A stretch of 7,982 nt of DNA, from positions 1-7,982 of the forward strand of contig WFOZ01000937.1 in assembly GCA_015487825.1 (NCBI GenBank), written 5' to 3'. Origin of the DNA: Planctomycetaceae bacterium. Lineage in GTDB: Bacteria > Planctomycetota > Planctomycetia > Planctomycetales > Planctomycetaceae. This document shows, in pieces, positions 1-6,182 of the stretch (its first letter is position 1; every line of letters starts with the position of its first letter). A program made the translations under genes and the position numbers. A model generated the notes under the pieces. The model saw nothing but the letters and a program-made list of their open reading frames with translations. It was not told where the DNA came from and did no database searches.

Positions 1-119
1 CAAAAGCACGCTTCAGCCGAGTGAATTGTTAATGTGTCGTGCATACCGAGAGTGCTTATGTGATTTCAATTTGCGTTGATTGTTTCTTTAAGAATGAAAA
101 TAAAATTTCAGATGAAAAT
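1..119. other. Region downstream of the GS-like ligase
   Basis: These 119 nt follow the ligase stop on the minus strand. AAGCAC (4-9) and GTGCTT (52-57) form an inverted repeat with a 42-nt loop, and TGAAA/TTTCA is a small AT-rich stem near 95-110. Neither is a clear terminator, and no gene is visible in this stub. Confidence 0.35.
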
Positions 120-1499
120 TCAAATCCGTTCGAAGTATCTGCGACGTTCCCAATCGGTGACTGCTTTGTCGTAGCAGGCCTGTTCGGTTTTGAAGAAGTG
201 TGTGTAATGTTCTACGACATTATTTCCCAGGGCTTTTTTTGCAAACTCGCTATTTTCAAACAATTTGGTTGCTTCAGCCAATGACCTTGGCACTTCCGGA
301 ATGTCGTCTGCGACATAAACATCTCCATGGTGGGCATCGGGTGGTTCGATTTTATTTACGATACCATCCAGTCCAGATGCCAGCGCAGCTGTGTAAGCCA
401 GATAAGGATTGCAATCTGCACCGGGAATACGGCATTCAATACGGAGGCTTTGTCCGGAGCCGACAATTCGAAATCCAGCGGTTCTGTTGTCGTTGCTCCA
501 GGCCAGTCGTGTTGGTGCCCAGGAGCCCGATTGATACCGCTTGTAGGAATTCACATTGGGAGCATAAAAGACCATCATTTCTGAAGCATGTGCGAGCCAT
601 CCACCCAGAAACCAGCGAAATGTGTCAGAACATTTCACGGGACCAAGCTGCTCATCCCCAGGGAAAATATTTTTGTCCTGTTGCCACAAACTGAGGTGAA
701 TGTGGCTGCTCGACCCGGCGTGTTCGTCAGAATATTTTGCCATGAACGTAACACTGACACCCAATTGGTCGGCAACCTCTTTAAGGCATTGTTTGTAAAC
801 CGAATGGTTATCAGCCATCGTAAGAACATCGCAGTACCGGACATTCAGTTCGTGTTGTCCTTCTCCCCACTCTCCCTTGGTGCATTCTACGGTAATTCCG
901 GATTGGCTCAAATGGCGTCTGACTGCCCCGTTGAAGAATTCTTCGCGGGCACCCTGTAGCATGTGGTAATCTTCGATGTACCATCCCACGGGTGTCAATT
1001 GAGAGTAATGTTCCTGAGAAGCTTCCCGATAGGAATTTTCGAACAGATAGTATTCCAGTTCCGAACCTGCAAAAGGATTGAAATTGAGTTGATCAGCATT
1101 CTCGATTTGTTTACGCAGCATTGCCCGTGGAGAAAAAGGAACCGCGCTTTCGGTTTGCTCATTTGAAATATCACAAATGCACAGAGCTGTTTTTTCCAGC
1201 CAGGTTGCAACTCGCAAAGTCTTCAGGTCCGCAGTCAGATGAAAATCACCATAGCCTTTTTCCCAGTTGGAATACTGGTACCCGGGCACGGGTGTCATTT
1301 CCATATCAACGGTCAGCAGATAATCACAGCAATGGGTGCCTCCTGAGGCGACCTGATCCAGAAAAAATCGGGCATCGAACCGCTTTCCCATAAACCGGCC
1401 GTAAAGGTCGGTAAACACAACCAGAACGGTATCGATACTGTCCGAATTGACCTGTTCGCAAAGATCTTCCAAACTCAACATTCCACGAGGAGCGATCAT
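120..1499 (-). CDS. Glutamine synthetase-like gamma-glutamyl-amine ligase (PuuA/GlnA4-like class)
   Basis: A 459-residue member of the glutamine synthetase superfamily. It should join glutamate to an amine using ATP in the cytoplasm. The N-terminal beta-grasp region (about 8-110) begins LSLEDL and contains DLYGRFMGKR at 31-40. The catalytic domain (about 120-459) keeps the metal ligands: E147 and E149 in GSELEYYLF, E210 and E217 in EWGEGQHE, H266 in SSSHIHLS, and E355 in RIECRIPGADCNPYLA. It also keeps the substrate/ATP residues NSYKR (317-321) and NRTAGFR (338-344). The C-terminus RRRYFERI resembles PuuA-type enzymes. Where classical GlnA has the ammonium-binding flap Glu, in a G-Y-E-A-P context, this protein has GSWAPT with Trp327. 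The FDGSSI motif is also absent. It lies 87 nt downstream of an ethanolamine-type permease, so ethanolamine is the favoured substrate; polyamines are possible. The start has only a weak purine-rich upstream stretch, and Met7 is an alternative. Family confidence is high, substrate moderate. Confidence 0.93.
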   Translation of the reverse strand: MIAPRGMLSLEDLCEQVNSDSIDTVLVVFTDLYGRFMGKRFDARFFLDQVASGGTHCCDYLLTVDMEMTPVPGYQYSNWEKGYGDFHLTADLKTLRVATWLEKTALCICDISNEQTESAVPFSPRAMLRKQIENADQLNFNPFAGSELEYYLFENSYREASQEHYSQLTPVGWYIEDYHMLQGAREEFFNGAVRRHLSQSGITVECTKGEWGEGQHELNVRYCDVLTMADNHSVYKQCLKEVADQLGVSVTFMAKYSDEHAGSSSHIHLSLWQQDKNIFPGDEQLGPVKCSDTFRWFLGGWLAHASEMMVFYAPNVNSYKRYQSGSWAPTRLAWSNDNRTAGFRIVGSGQSLRIECRIPGADCNPYLAYTAALASGLDGIVNKIEPPDAHHGDVYVADDIPEVPRSLAEATKLFENSEFAKKALGNNVVEHYTHFFKTEQACYDKAVTDWERRRYFERI

Positions 1500-1586
1500 G
1501 AAAAAGCGGACTTTCTTTTAACTGGAATAATGATAATGCTTCGGTTCAGCTTGCAGTTTCCTAGCATCGGCTGGAATATTATCGGG
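1500..1586 (-). other. Intercistronic gap, permease to GS-like ligase
   Basis: These 87 nt separate the permease stop (TAA) from the ligase start. I see no clear promoter and no terminator with a U-tract. The word CTGGAAT occurs twice, at about 1521 and 1571, and GATAAT (1532-1537) could pair with ATTATC (1578-1583) over a long loop, but this is weak. Shared orientation and lack of a terminator favour co-transcription from the permease promoter. Confidence 0.5.
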
Positions 1587-3056
1587 TTATTTGTGTGCCA
1601 ATTCTTCATCGGCTTGAATGATCAACGCCTCTTCTTCTTCCGGTGCCTGGGCAACCAGATGATGCCTACTGTATAACAAAAAGTAGAGAATGCCAACAAC
1701 GACAAAGATCGCTACGCCGATGACGGCCGGGCGGTATTCTTCGACGGAAAAAGTCGCAACCAACGCAACTAAGGAAAGCAACGCACCGACAACAGCTCCC
1801 GGAATTCCGAGCGGGCTTTTATAAGGGCGTTCCATGTCTGGTCTGCTGATTCTCAGTTTGATGTAACAGCACATCACCATGATGTAAGAAATGACGGCTC
1901 CGAAAACCGCCATGTTCAACAAGGCTGCCCCCACGGTGCCATTGTCACCGGAAAGACGAATCATAAACGCACAACCTAATCCGATCACTGCCCCCAATAT
2001 CAATGCGACATAAGGGGTATGATTTTTTCCGGTTAAAGAAATCCAGCGGGGAATGTAACCGGACCGGGACAACGCAAAAAGCACCCGACCATAAGCATAA
2101 ATAACCGTATGAAAGCTGGCGACCAGGCCAGCCAGGGAAATCAGCGTCAACAGTTTCGCAGCCGCCCGATTGCCGAAGACCGCTTTGAAACCGTCTGCCA
2201 ACGGAGCATCAGAATTTCCGATCTGCAATGCTCCCCCACCAACACCCGAATTCAAAACCAGCGTAAATAACGATAACAGAAGCAGCGTCGCCATCCCAAC
2301 AATCAAAGCACGTGGCATATCCCGCACCGTATCATGAGCTTCCTCTGCAGCAAGAGGAAGCTGTTCGATGGCCAGATAAAACCACATTGCAAAGGGAAGC
2401 ACCGCAAAAACTCCCTTCCATCCCATAGGCAGCCAAGTGGCAGACTGTCCCGGTTCCGGTGGAATATTGTAAAGCAGGTTCACGTCAAAACTGTCAGTCG
2501 TTAACGCACTGACGAAAAAGATCACCAGGACAGAAATCGCGATGACAGTCACAAACAAACCAACCTTCAGCGTCAGTTCAACCCCTTTAATGTTGATTGC
2601 AACAAAAAACAGATAAAACAGAATCCACCAGAGATAGTCGGGAACATGGGGGATTAGCTCGTTCATATATCCCCCAATGAAATAGACGATCACAGCTGGT
2701 GTAATGACGTACTCGATGGTGTCCGTTAATCCGCAGATGAAACCGCCAAGCGGACCAAAAGCATTGCGGGTGAACGAAAAGAATCCTCCAGCGTGAGGAA
2801 GAGCCACAGAAAGCTCTGCAATCGTGAAGACCATGCAGGTATACATGGTCGCCATCAGAAAAACAGCGATCAGCAATCCATTGAAACCGCCATATTTCAG
2901 TCCGACATTCCAGCCGGAATAATCCCCGGAAATGACTGCCCCGACACCAAGTGCCCAAAGTAAAATCCAGCCTGCACTTTTTTTCAGTTTTCGTTTTTCC
3001 AGATAGTCATCATCAACATTATCATAGCTCGCAACTCCTGATCGTTTTTCTGACAT
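1587..3056 (-). CDS. APC-family amino acid/amine permease, ethanolamine permease type
   Basis: A 489-residue inner-membrane transporter of the amino acid-polyamine-organocation superfamily. It is predicted to carry ethanolamine or a related small amine, probably with protons. After a hydrophilic N-terminus (1-26), TM1 holds the unwound-helix signature GAVISGDYSGWN (39-50). SVALPHAGGFFSFTRNAFGP (about 83-102) follows, and together these closely recall the ethanolamine permease subfamily (TIGR00908 type) rather than PuuP. About twelve hydrophobic segments alternate with short loops. The tail is acidic, with EEEE and a final DEELAHK. Length is normal for the family. The start is supported by GGAG (complement of 3063-3066) six bases upstream. 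It leads a probable operon with the glutamyl ligase downstream, and a perfect palindrome lies directly upstream. No eutBC lyase genes are visible in the window. Substrate assignment is from recalled family motifs, so a polyamine or amino acid remains possible. Confidence 0.92.
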   Translation of the reverse strand: MSEKRSGVASYDNVDDDYLEKRKLKKSAGWILLWALGVGAVISGDYSGWNVGLKYGGFNGLLIAVFLMATMYTCMVFTIAELSVALPHAGGFFSFTRNAFGPLGGFICGLTDTIEYVITPAVIVYFIGGYMNELIPHVPDYLWWILFYLFFVAINIKGVELTLKVGLFVTVIAISVLVIFFVSALTTDSFDVNLLYNIPPEPGQSATWLPMGWKGVFAVLPFAMWFYLAIEQLPLAAEEAHDTVRDMPRALIVGMATLLLLSLFTLVLNSGVGGGALQIGNSDAPLADGFKAVFGNRAAAKLLTLISLAGLVASFHTVIYAYGRVLFALSRSGYIPRWISLTGKNHTPYVALILGAVIGLGCAFMIRLSGDNGTVGAALLNMAVFGAVISYIMVMCCYIKLRISRPDMERPYKSPLGIPGAVVGALLSLVALVATFSVEEYRPAVIGVAIFVVVGILYFLLYSRHHLVAQAPEEEEALIIQADEELAHK

Positions 3057-3073
3057 TCAGTTCTCCAGAATTT

Positions 3074-3091
3074 GTGATAACCGGTTATCAC
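3074..3091. promoter_or_regulatory. Perfect 18-bp palindrome, candidate operator
   Basis: GTGATAACCGGTTATCAC is identical to its reverse complement with no spacer. It ends 17 nt before the permease start codon and just upstream of the ribosome-binding site. The central CG with flanking AA/TT is the geometry used by LacI/GalR-family repressors (for example the ACCGGT core of GntR-type sites in E. coli), but other dimeric regulators are possible. An operator that shuts off the permease-ligase pair is the simplest reading. No regulator gene is seen nearby. Confidence 0.62.
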
Positions 3092-3216
3092 CATCTCAAC
3101 ATGCATGAAAATATGACTGCTATAAAAAAACAAAAAGCAGGTTCATAACTCCTCTGATTTCACTACTTCAAAAAAAATCTGACCGCATGATCAATATTTT
3201 TTCTGAGCGTGCAGGG

Positions 3217-3269
3217 TGTAGCGAGGGAAACATTGTAGCTACTGATCAGCGGAAATGCATGCCGCTACA
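3217..3269. repeat. Nested inverted repeat
   Basis: TGTAGCG (3217-3223) pairs perfectly with CGCTACA (3263-3269). Inside, AGCGG (3248-3252) pairs with CCGCT (3262-3266) around a 9-nt loop. A second TGTAGC at 3234-3239 can compete with the first for the same partner, and CTGATCAG (3242-3249) is itself a palindrome. It could be an RNA structure at the 3' end of the lipoprotein transcript or a copy of a dispersed intergenic repeat; one window cannot decide. Confidence 0.45.
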
Positions 3270-3404
3270 GCGTAAAGATTTCTCGAAACGAAATCGCCCG
3301 GTAGCATTATGTACCGTTCCCGTTTCCAAAGTCCCGCTAAAGAACGCAAGAGCTTAAAGCAATGAAACCAGCAAATCACTTACTCACGCTTTGACAAACT
3401 TTCA

Positions 3405-3860
3405 CTATTGTTGTGGAACTCCGGGAGGAGCTGCTTTCAGTGGCGATTGAGACTTATTATCGGTTTGGGTAGCAGGCTCCGGAAGCGGGAGAATCATTTT
3501 TTCGAATTGCTCGACTCCGAAATCCTGCTGCGGAAGACCATCGGAAAGCCCCATTTTCTTTGCCTGCCCGGCATGGTATCGCAAAGTATAATAAGCCGGA
3601 TATTCAACCGGGTGGCAACCGGATCGGCAAAGACGGCATTTACATTTGCACAACAGGTGGTTCCATCTGTAACGCCTCCAATCAGGCATACCAATTCGAC
3701 TTACATCCAGTCCCGGCTGATAAAATCTCTCCATCTCAAGTTTGCTATCTGAAAGATCATCGATCACGTTCCCATAACGGGCGGTAAAAGGTGTGCACTG
3801 ACAACCGCTGATAATCGCCATCAAACCTATCGGTAAGAGATATTTCAGAAGATGGTTCAT
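3405..3860 (-). CDS. Small Cys-rich lipoprotein of unknown function
   Basis: I do not recognise a named family. From the ATG at 3860 the protein has 151 residues. The first 19 form a lipoprotein signal, with Lys6, the hydrophobic run YLLPIGLMAI and the lipobox ISGC, giving Cys20 as the lipidated residue. A second Cys follows at 22. The middle segment FYQPGLDVSRIGMPDW (46-61) resembles short planctomycete secreted proteins as I remember them. It is followed by a cysteine cluster CKCKCRLCRSGC (71-82), then PAYYTLRYHAGQAKKMGL, and a Pro/Gln-rich tail ending PPGVPQQ. The start is chosen because AAGGA (complement of 3868-3872) sits 7 nt upstream and the signal begins at once. A longer TTG-start version from 3926 would bury the signal. 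It is divergent from queC. Likely located in an envelope membrane; function unknown. Confidence 0.68.
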   Translation of the reverse strand: MNHLLKYLLPIGLMAIISGCQCTPFTARYGNVIDDLSDSKLEMERFYQPGLDVSRIGMPDWRRYRWNHLLCKCKCRLCRSGCHPVEYPAYYTLRYHAGQAKKMGLSDGLPQQDFGVEQFEKMILPLPEPATQTDNKSQSPLKAAPPGVPQQ

Positions 3861-3867
3861 GGCCGCA

Positions 3868-3872
3868 TCCTT
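3868..3872 (-). promoter_or_regulatory. Ribosome-binding site that fixes the lipoprotein start
   Basis: On the minus strand AAGGA lies 7 nt before the ATG at 3860. This supports that start over the upstream in-frame TTG at 3926. Confidence 0.6.
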
Positions 3873-4019
3873 CGACTTACGGGATTTCGCTATACATATT
3901 ACTTCCTTTGTGAAATCGACTCTCAAGCCGGTATCATCAGTCGATTGTGACGGTTATAATCGTCTTGACGACAAATTCGATACAGATTCTTCCTGCTGGG
4001 TAAGCTGGGGGATCTTTTT

Positions 4020-4053
4020 CGATATCAACGATTATTCGTATTCGTGGATATCG
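4020..4053. repeat. Inverted repeat in the lipoprotein/queC divergent region
   Basis: CGATATC (4020-4026) pairs with GATATCG (4047-4053) across 20 nt. It lies roughly 70-100 nt upstream of queC, where a regulator site or leader hairpin could sit. The match is exact but short, so chance is possible. Confidence 0.35.
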
Positions 4054-4101
4054 TCTCCTCTCTAAGAAATCGCAATACAACATTCAGTACACTCCAATCG
4101 G

Positions 4102-4107
4102 TATACT
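4102..4107 (+). promoter_or_regulatory. Candidate -10 element for queC
   Basis: TATACT matches the bacterial -10 consensus well and lies 16 nt before the queC ATG. No good -35 is found at normal spacing. The transcript would have a very short leader with no Shine-Dalgarno sequence, which fits the absence of one before this start. Confidence 0.4.
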
Positions 4108-4123
4108 TTATACATAAATCATC

Positions 4124-4858
4124 ATGACATCCTCTTTACTTCAATCTGAAACCAAATCTTCAAACAGGGCTGTCGTTTTACTTAGTGGAGGATTAGATTC
4201 TTCGACGACTCTCGCCATTGCCCGCAGTCTGGGTTACGAACTGTACGCACTCAGTTTTGATTACGGCCAGAAGCATCGCTTTGAATTACAGGCTGCTCGA
4301 AATCTGGCAGAAGCGTTCGGCACCATTTCGCATGTAGTCATGTCACTCGATTTGAGTGTTTTTGGTGGATCTGCTCTTACATCCGACCTGCCCGTTCCTA
4401 AAGGGCGCAGCGAACAGGAAATGGAACAGTCGATTCCCGTCACTTATGTCCCTGCCAGAAATACGGTCTTTCTCTCTGTTGCGATGGGCTGGGCGGAATC
4501 GCTGGGAGCCAGTGATATTTTCCTGGGAGTCAACGCCGTAGATTACAGCGGGTATCCTGACTGCAGAGCGGAATTCATTCGCAGCTTCGAAGCTCTGGCT
4601 AATCTGGCAACCAAAACGGGTGTCGAAGAAACTGCGAAGTGGAAAATACACGCTCCGTTAATTGAACTGACAAAAGCTGAGATCATTCGCAAAGGGTTGG
4701 AACTGGGAGTCGACTACGCCATGACGCATACCTGTTACGATCCAGACTCTCTGGGCCGTGCCTGTGGAAATTGTGATGCTTGCCTACTTCGCTTACAGGG
4801 ATTTGAACAGGCAGGCGAAAAAGACCCGGCTATTTACCAATCATCCGGAACGATATAA
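4124..4858 (+). CDS. queC: 7-cyano-7-deazaguanine synthase QueC
   Basis: A 244-residue cytoplasmic enzyme that converts 7-carboxy-7-deazaguanine to 7-cyano-7-deazaguanine (preQ0) using ATP and ammonia, on the route to queuosine in tRNA. The ATP-pyrophosphatase loop SGGLDSS is at 21-27 and follows the usual AVVLL strand. [10 protein letters not shown] (45-54) is a hallmark of the family. [12 protein letters not shown] and [14 protein letters not shown] in the middle are also typical. The C-terminal zinc site is complete: Cys204 in THTCYDP, then Cys214, Cys217 and Cys220 in CGNCDAC. Length is only slightly above the usual 220-235, owing to about 13 extra N-terminal residues. No Shine-Dalgarno sequence precedes the ATG, and no in-frame start better placed is seen. 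No queD, queE or queF neighbour is present, so the pathway genes are scattered or lie outside the window. No intact preQ1 riboswitch is seen upstream. Confidence 0.97.
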   Translation: MTSSLLQSETKSSNRAVVLLSGGLDSSTTLAIARSLGYELYALSFDYGQKHRFELQAARNLAEAFGTISHVVMSLDLSVFGGSALTSDLPVPKGRSEQEMEQSIPVTYVPARNTVFLSVAMGWAESLGASDIFLGVNAVDYSGYPDCRAEFIRSFEALANLATKTGVEETAKWKIHAPLIELTKAEIIRKGLELGVDYAMTHTCYDPDSLGRACGNCDACLLRLQGFEQAGEKDPAIYQSSGTI

Positions 4859-4874
4859 CAGGCTATTAATTTTA

Positions 4875-4906
4875 AGCCACTAAATTCAGCGTGGCTGGAT
4901 TGCCAC
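4875..4906 (+). other. Mutually exclusive hairpins after queC
   Basis: AGCCAC (4875-4880) pairs with GTGGCT (4891-4896). The same GTGGC can instead pair with GCCAC (4902-4906) around a 6-nt loop. The structure begins 17 nt after the queC stop. There is no following T-run, so a classical intrinsic terminator is not supported; 3'-end protection or Rho-dependent termination would fit better. Confidence 0.45.
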
Positions 4907-5025
4907 AACCAAACAGAAGGCATTAGAAGATCATCAACACTCAATTCCCCAAACTCTCCCATGCATCTATATAGTACCATGTAAAAAGGGCCTCAATGAA
5001 CCCTGGACATCTTTATCCTTCTTTG

Positions 5026-5053
5026 TTGACTTGCTACTCTCTGGATCTATGAT
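5026..5053 (+). promoter_or_regulatory. Sigma70-like promoter upstream of the secreted-protein cluster
   Basis: TTGACT (5026-5031) and TATGAT (5048-5053) are separated by 16 nt. This is the best -35/-10 pair in the window. Transcription would start near 5060 and give a leader of about 145 nt before the 5206 start, serving that gene and possibly those downstream. Confidence 0.55.
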
Positions 5054-5192
5054 ACATCTCTTTGCAGAAGTCTTCATCGAAGAGTGGTTTCGCACCTTCA
5101 ATCTCTTGAGCAGGTAAGGCCCTGAAGTAACGAGCAACTCCTTTTTCATTCACGAACAAAATGGACAGGGCCATCATCGCACTTTACGTGTT

Positions 5193-5197
5193 GGAGG
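5193..5197 (+). promoter_or_regulatory. Ribosome-binding site that fixes the 5206 start
   Basis: GGAGG, within TTGGAGGAAA, lies 8 nt before the ATG at 5206. It rules against the in-frame ATG at 5161, which would add 15 residues in front of the signal peptide. Confidence 0.8.
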
Positions 5198-5205
5198 AAA
5201 ATGTT

Positions 5206-6087
5206 ATGTACAAAACGATGTTATCCGTTCTGCTGCTGGTCGCGGGTTTTCAACAGGCCAGTGCAGAAGATGAAATTTGCCCTGACGAAGTATCAATCCG
5301 ACAGGCGATTGCTTCGTATATTGACGCCTTCAATAAAGCAGATGCAAAAGCTGTTGCAGCACATTGGTCTGAAAATGGTGAGTTTATCACACCCGATGGG
5401 AGGATTTTTCAGGGACGCGATGCACTGACTCAAAACTTTGCAGGGTATTTTGAAAAGACCAAAAACGTAAAGATAGAACTTGATGTTTTGGATATTCGTT
5501 TCCTTTCACCCGGTGTTGCGGTTGAAGAAGGGGTCGCTCGAATTCTTGTTCCGAAGGAACAACCCCATGAAACCGAATACGTTGCTGTGCATGTTAATAC
5601 AGCCCAGGGCTGGAAGATGGACAGTGTTAAGGAACAGCAACTGTTTGAACCCCAGACACATTATGAACAACTCAAAGTTTTGGAGTGGATGATTGGCACC
5701 TGGGTCGATGCTGACCAGAACGGATCGGTTGAGACAACCTGCCAATGGACTAAAAATAGAAACTTTATGACCCGATCCTTCAAAGTTCATGTAGAGGACC
5801 GTATCACAATGGAAGGAACGCAGGTGATCGGCTGGGATCCGATCAAAAAAACCATACGCTCCTGGATGTTCGATTCTGCTGGCGGCTTCGGCGTCGGCAT
5901 CTGGTCTCAAGATGAGAACCGCTGGACCGTCCGCACGTTACAGGTTCTTGCTAACGGAGAAAAAGCCTCAGCGATCAATATCATGACCCAGATTGATGAG
6001 AACAGTTATACGTTCCGTTCTGTAGGACGCGAAGTTGACGGCGAACTGCTTCCCAGTATTGAGGAAGTGAAAGTCGTCCGCGAATAA
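5206..6087 (+). CDS. Secreted SnoaL-like/DUF4440-type protein with C-terminal beta-rich domain
   Basis: A 293-residue exported protein. Residues 1-20 are a signal peptide (Lys3, hydrophobic LSVLLLVAGF, cleavage after ASA). Residues about 26-147 look like an NTF2/SnoaL fold of the type annotated SgcJ/EcaC or DUF4440: EVSIRQAIASYIDAFNKADAKAV helix, AAHWSENGEFITPDG, FQGRDAL, and a strand ending GWKMDSVKE. Residues about 155-293 form a second domain starting LEWMIGTWVD and containing VIGWDPIKKTIRSWMFDSAGGFGVG. This recalls small-molecule-binding beta-barrel domains such as DUF1579, but I hold that loosely. SnoaL folds include enzymes and plain binding proteins, and no catalytic residues can be assigned, so the often-used label 'oxidoreductase' is not supported. 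It is the first of three consecutive genes for exported proteins and is preceded by a good promoter and a strong ribosome-binding site. Confidence 0.85.
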   Translation: MYKTMLSVLLLVAGFQQASAEDEICPDEVSIRQAIASYIDAFNKADAKAVAAHWSENGEFITPDGRIFQGRDALTQNFAGYFEKTKNVKIELDVLDIRFLSPGVAVEEGVARILVPKEQPHETEYVAVHVNTAQGWKMDSVKEQQLFEPQTHYEQLKVLEWMIGTWVDADQNGSVETTCQWTKNRNFMTRSFKVHVEDRITMEGTQVIGWDPIKKTIRSWMFDSAGGFGVGIWSQDENRWTVRTLQVLANGEKASAINIMTQIDENSYTFRSVGREVDGELLPSIEEVKVVRE

Positions 6088-6182
6088 ACAGAATGGCGTT
6101 GAATCTATCAACGCTGAGTAATAGCTGGGTCTTGCCCCAGCCTGCAACTGCCAACTTAATAACCTTTGAGGTGAGTAGTATA
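6088..6182 (+). other. Intercistronic gap with two tandem hairpins
   Basis: GCGTTGA (6096-6102) pairs with TCAACGC (6108-6114) around a 5-nt loop. Ten nt later GCTGGG (6124-6129) pairs with CCCAGC (6136-6141) around 6 nt. Neither is followed by a T-run. They could partly terminate transcription, protect RNA ends or set relative expression of the two flanking genes. The ribosome-binding site of the next gene is at 6168-6173. Confidence 0.5.
6168..6173 (+). promoter_or_regulatory. Ribosome-binding site that fixes the 6183 start
   Basis: GAGGTG lies 9 nt before the ATG at 6183. The upstream in-frame ATG at 6093 falls at the base of the first hairpin and lacks a site of its own, so it is unlikely to be used. 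ATG 6195 is a nearby in-frame alternative. Confidence 0.7.

Larger units (their letters stand above)
3057..3404. other. 348-nt non-coding gap with palindrome and hairpins
   Basis: No credible gene lies here. Next to the permease are its ribosome-binding site (3063-3066), the 18-bp palindrome, and an AT-rich stretch at about 3105-3145 that may hold the minus-strand promoter; a TTTTTG/TATTTT pair 17 nt apart is the best I find, and it is weak. Further along are a nested inverted repeat at 3217-3269 and a small hairpin CGGTA (3299-3303) with TACCG (3312-3316). The upstream lipoprotein gene also ends into this gap, but I see no intrinsic terminator with a T-run. Confidence 0.55.
4859..5205. other. 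347-nt non-coding gap with hairpins and promoter
   Basis: I see no convincing gene; a 60-codon minus-strand frame at 4967-5149 lacks recognisable features. The first part holds competing hairpins just after queC (4875-4906). The middle holds a sigma70-like promoter (5026-5053). The rest would be the leader of the 5206 gene. It carries a tight hairpin, TCTTC (5071-5075) with GAAGA (5079-5083), and an inverted repeat GGCCCTG (5118-5124) with CAGGGCC (5166-5172). Confidence 0.55.

Noticed and set aside
200..694. 164-codon plus-strand frame opposite the GS-like gene
   Set aside because: The minus strand encodes a full set of GS active-site motifs over this span; the plus frame shows no family features.
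3217..3269. CRISPR-like or insertion-sequence terminal repeat
   Set aside because: Only one small palindromic cluster is present, with no regular spacers, no transposase and no target-site duplication.
3494..3694. 66-codon minus-strand frame overlapping the lipoprotein gene, considered as a frameshifted continuation
   Set aside because: The main frame runs unbroken from the lipobox to the tail with a sensible PAYYTLRYHAGQAKKMGL segment, so no frameshift is needed.
3960..4123. Possible preQ1 riboswitch upstream of queC
   Set aside because: No preQ1 aptamer core or A-rich tail could be found, and the probable -10 element is too close to the start codon to leave room for one.
4967..5149. 60-codon minus-strand frame in the gap before the SnoaL-like gene
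   Set aside because: Lys/Ser-rich, no recognisable domain, no clear ribosome-binding site, and it overlaps the plus-strand promoter and leader.
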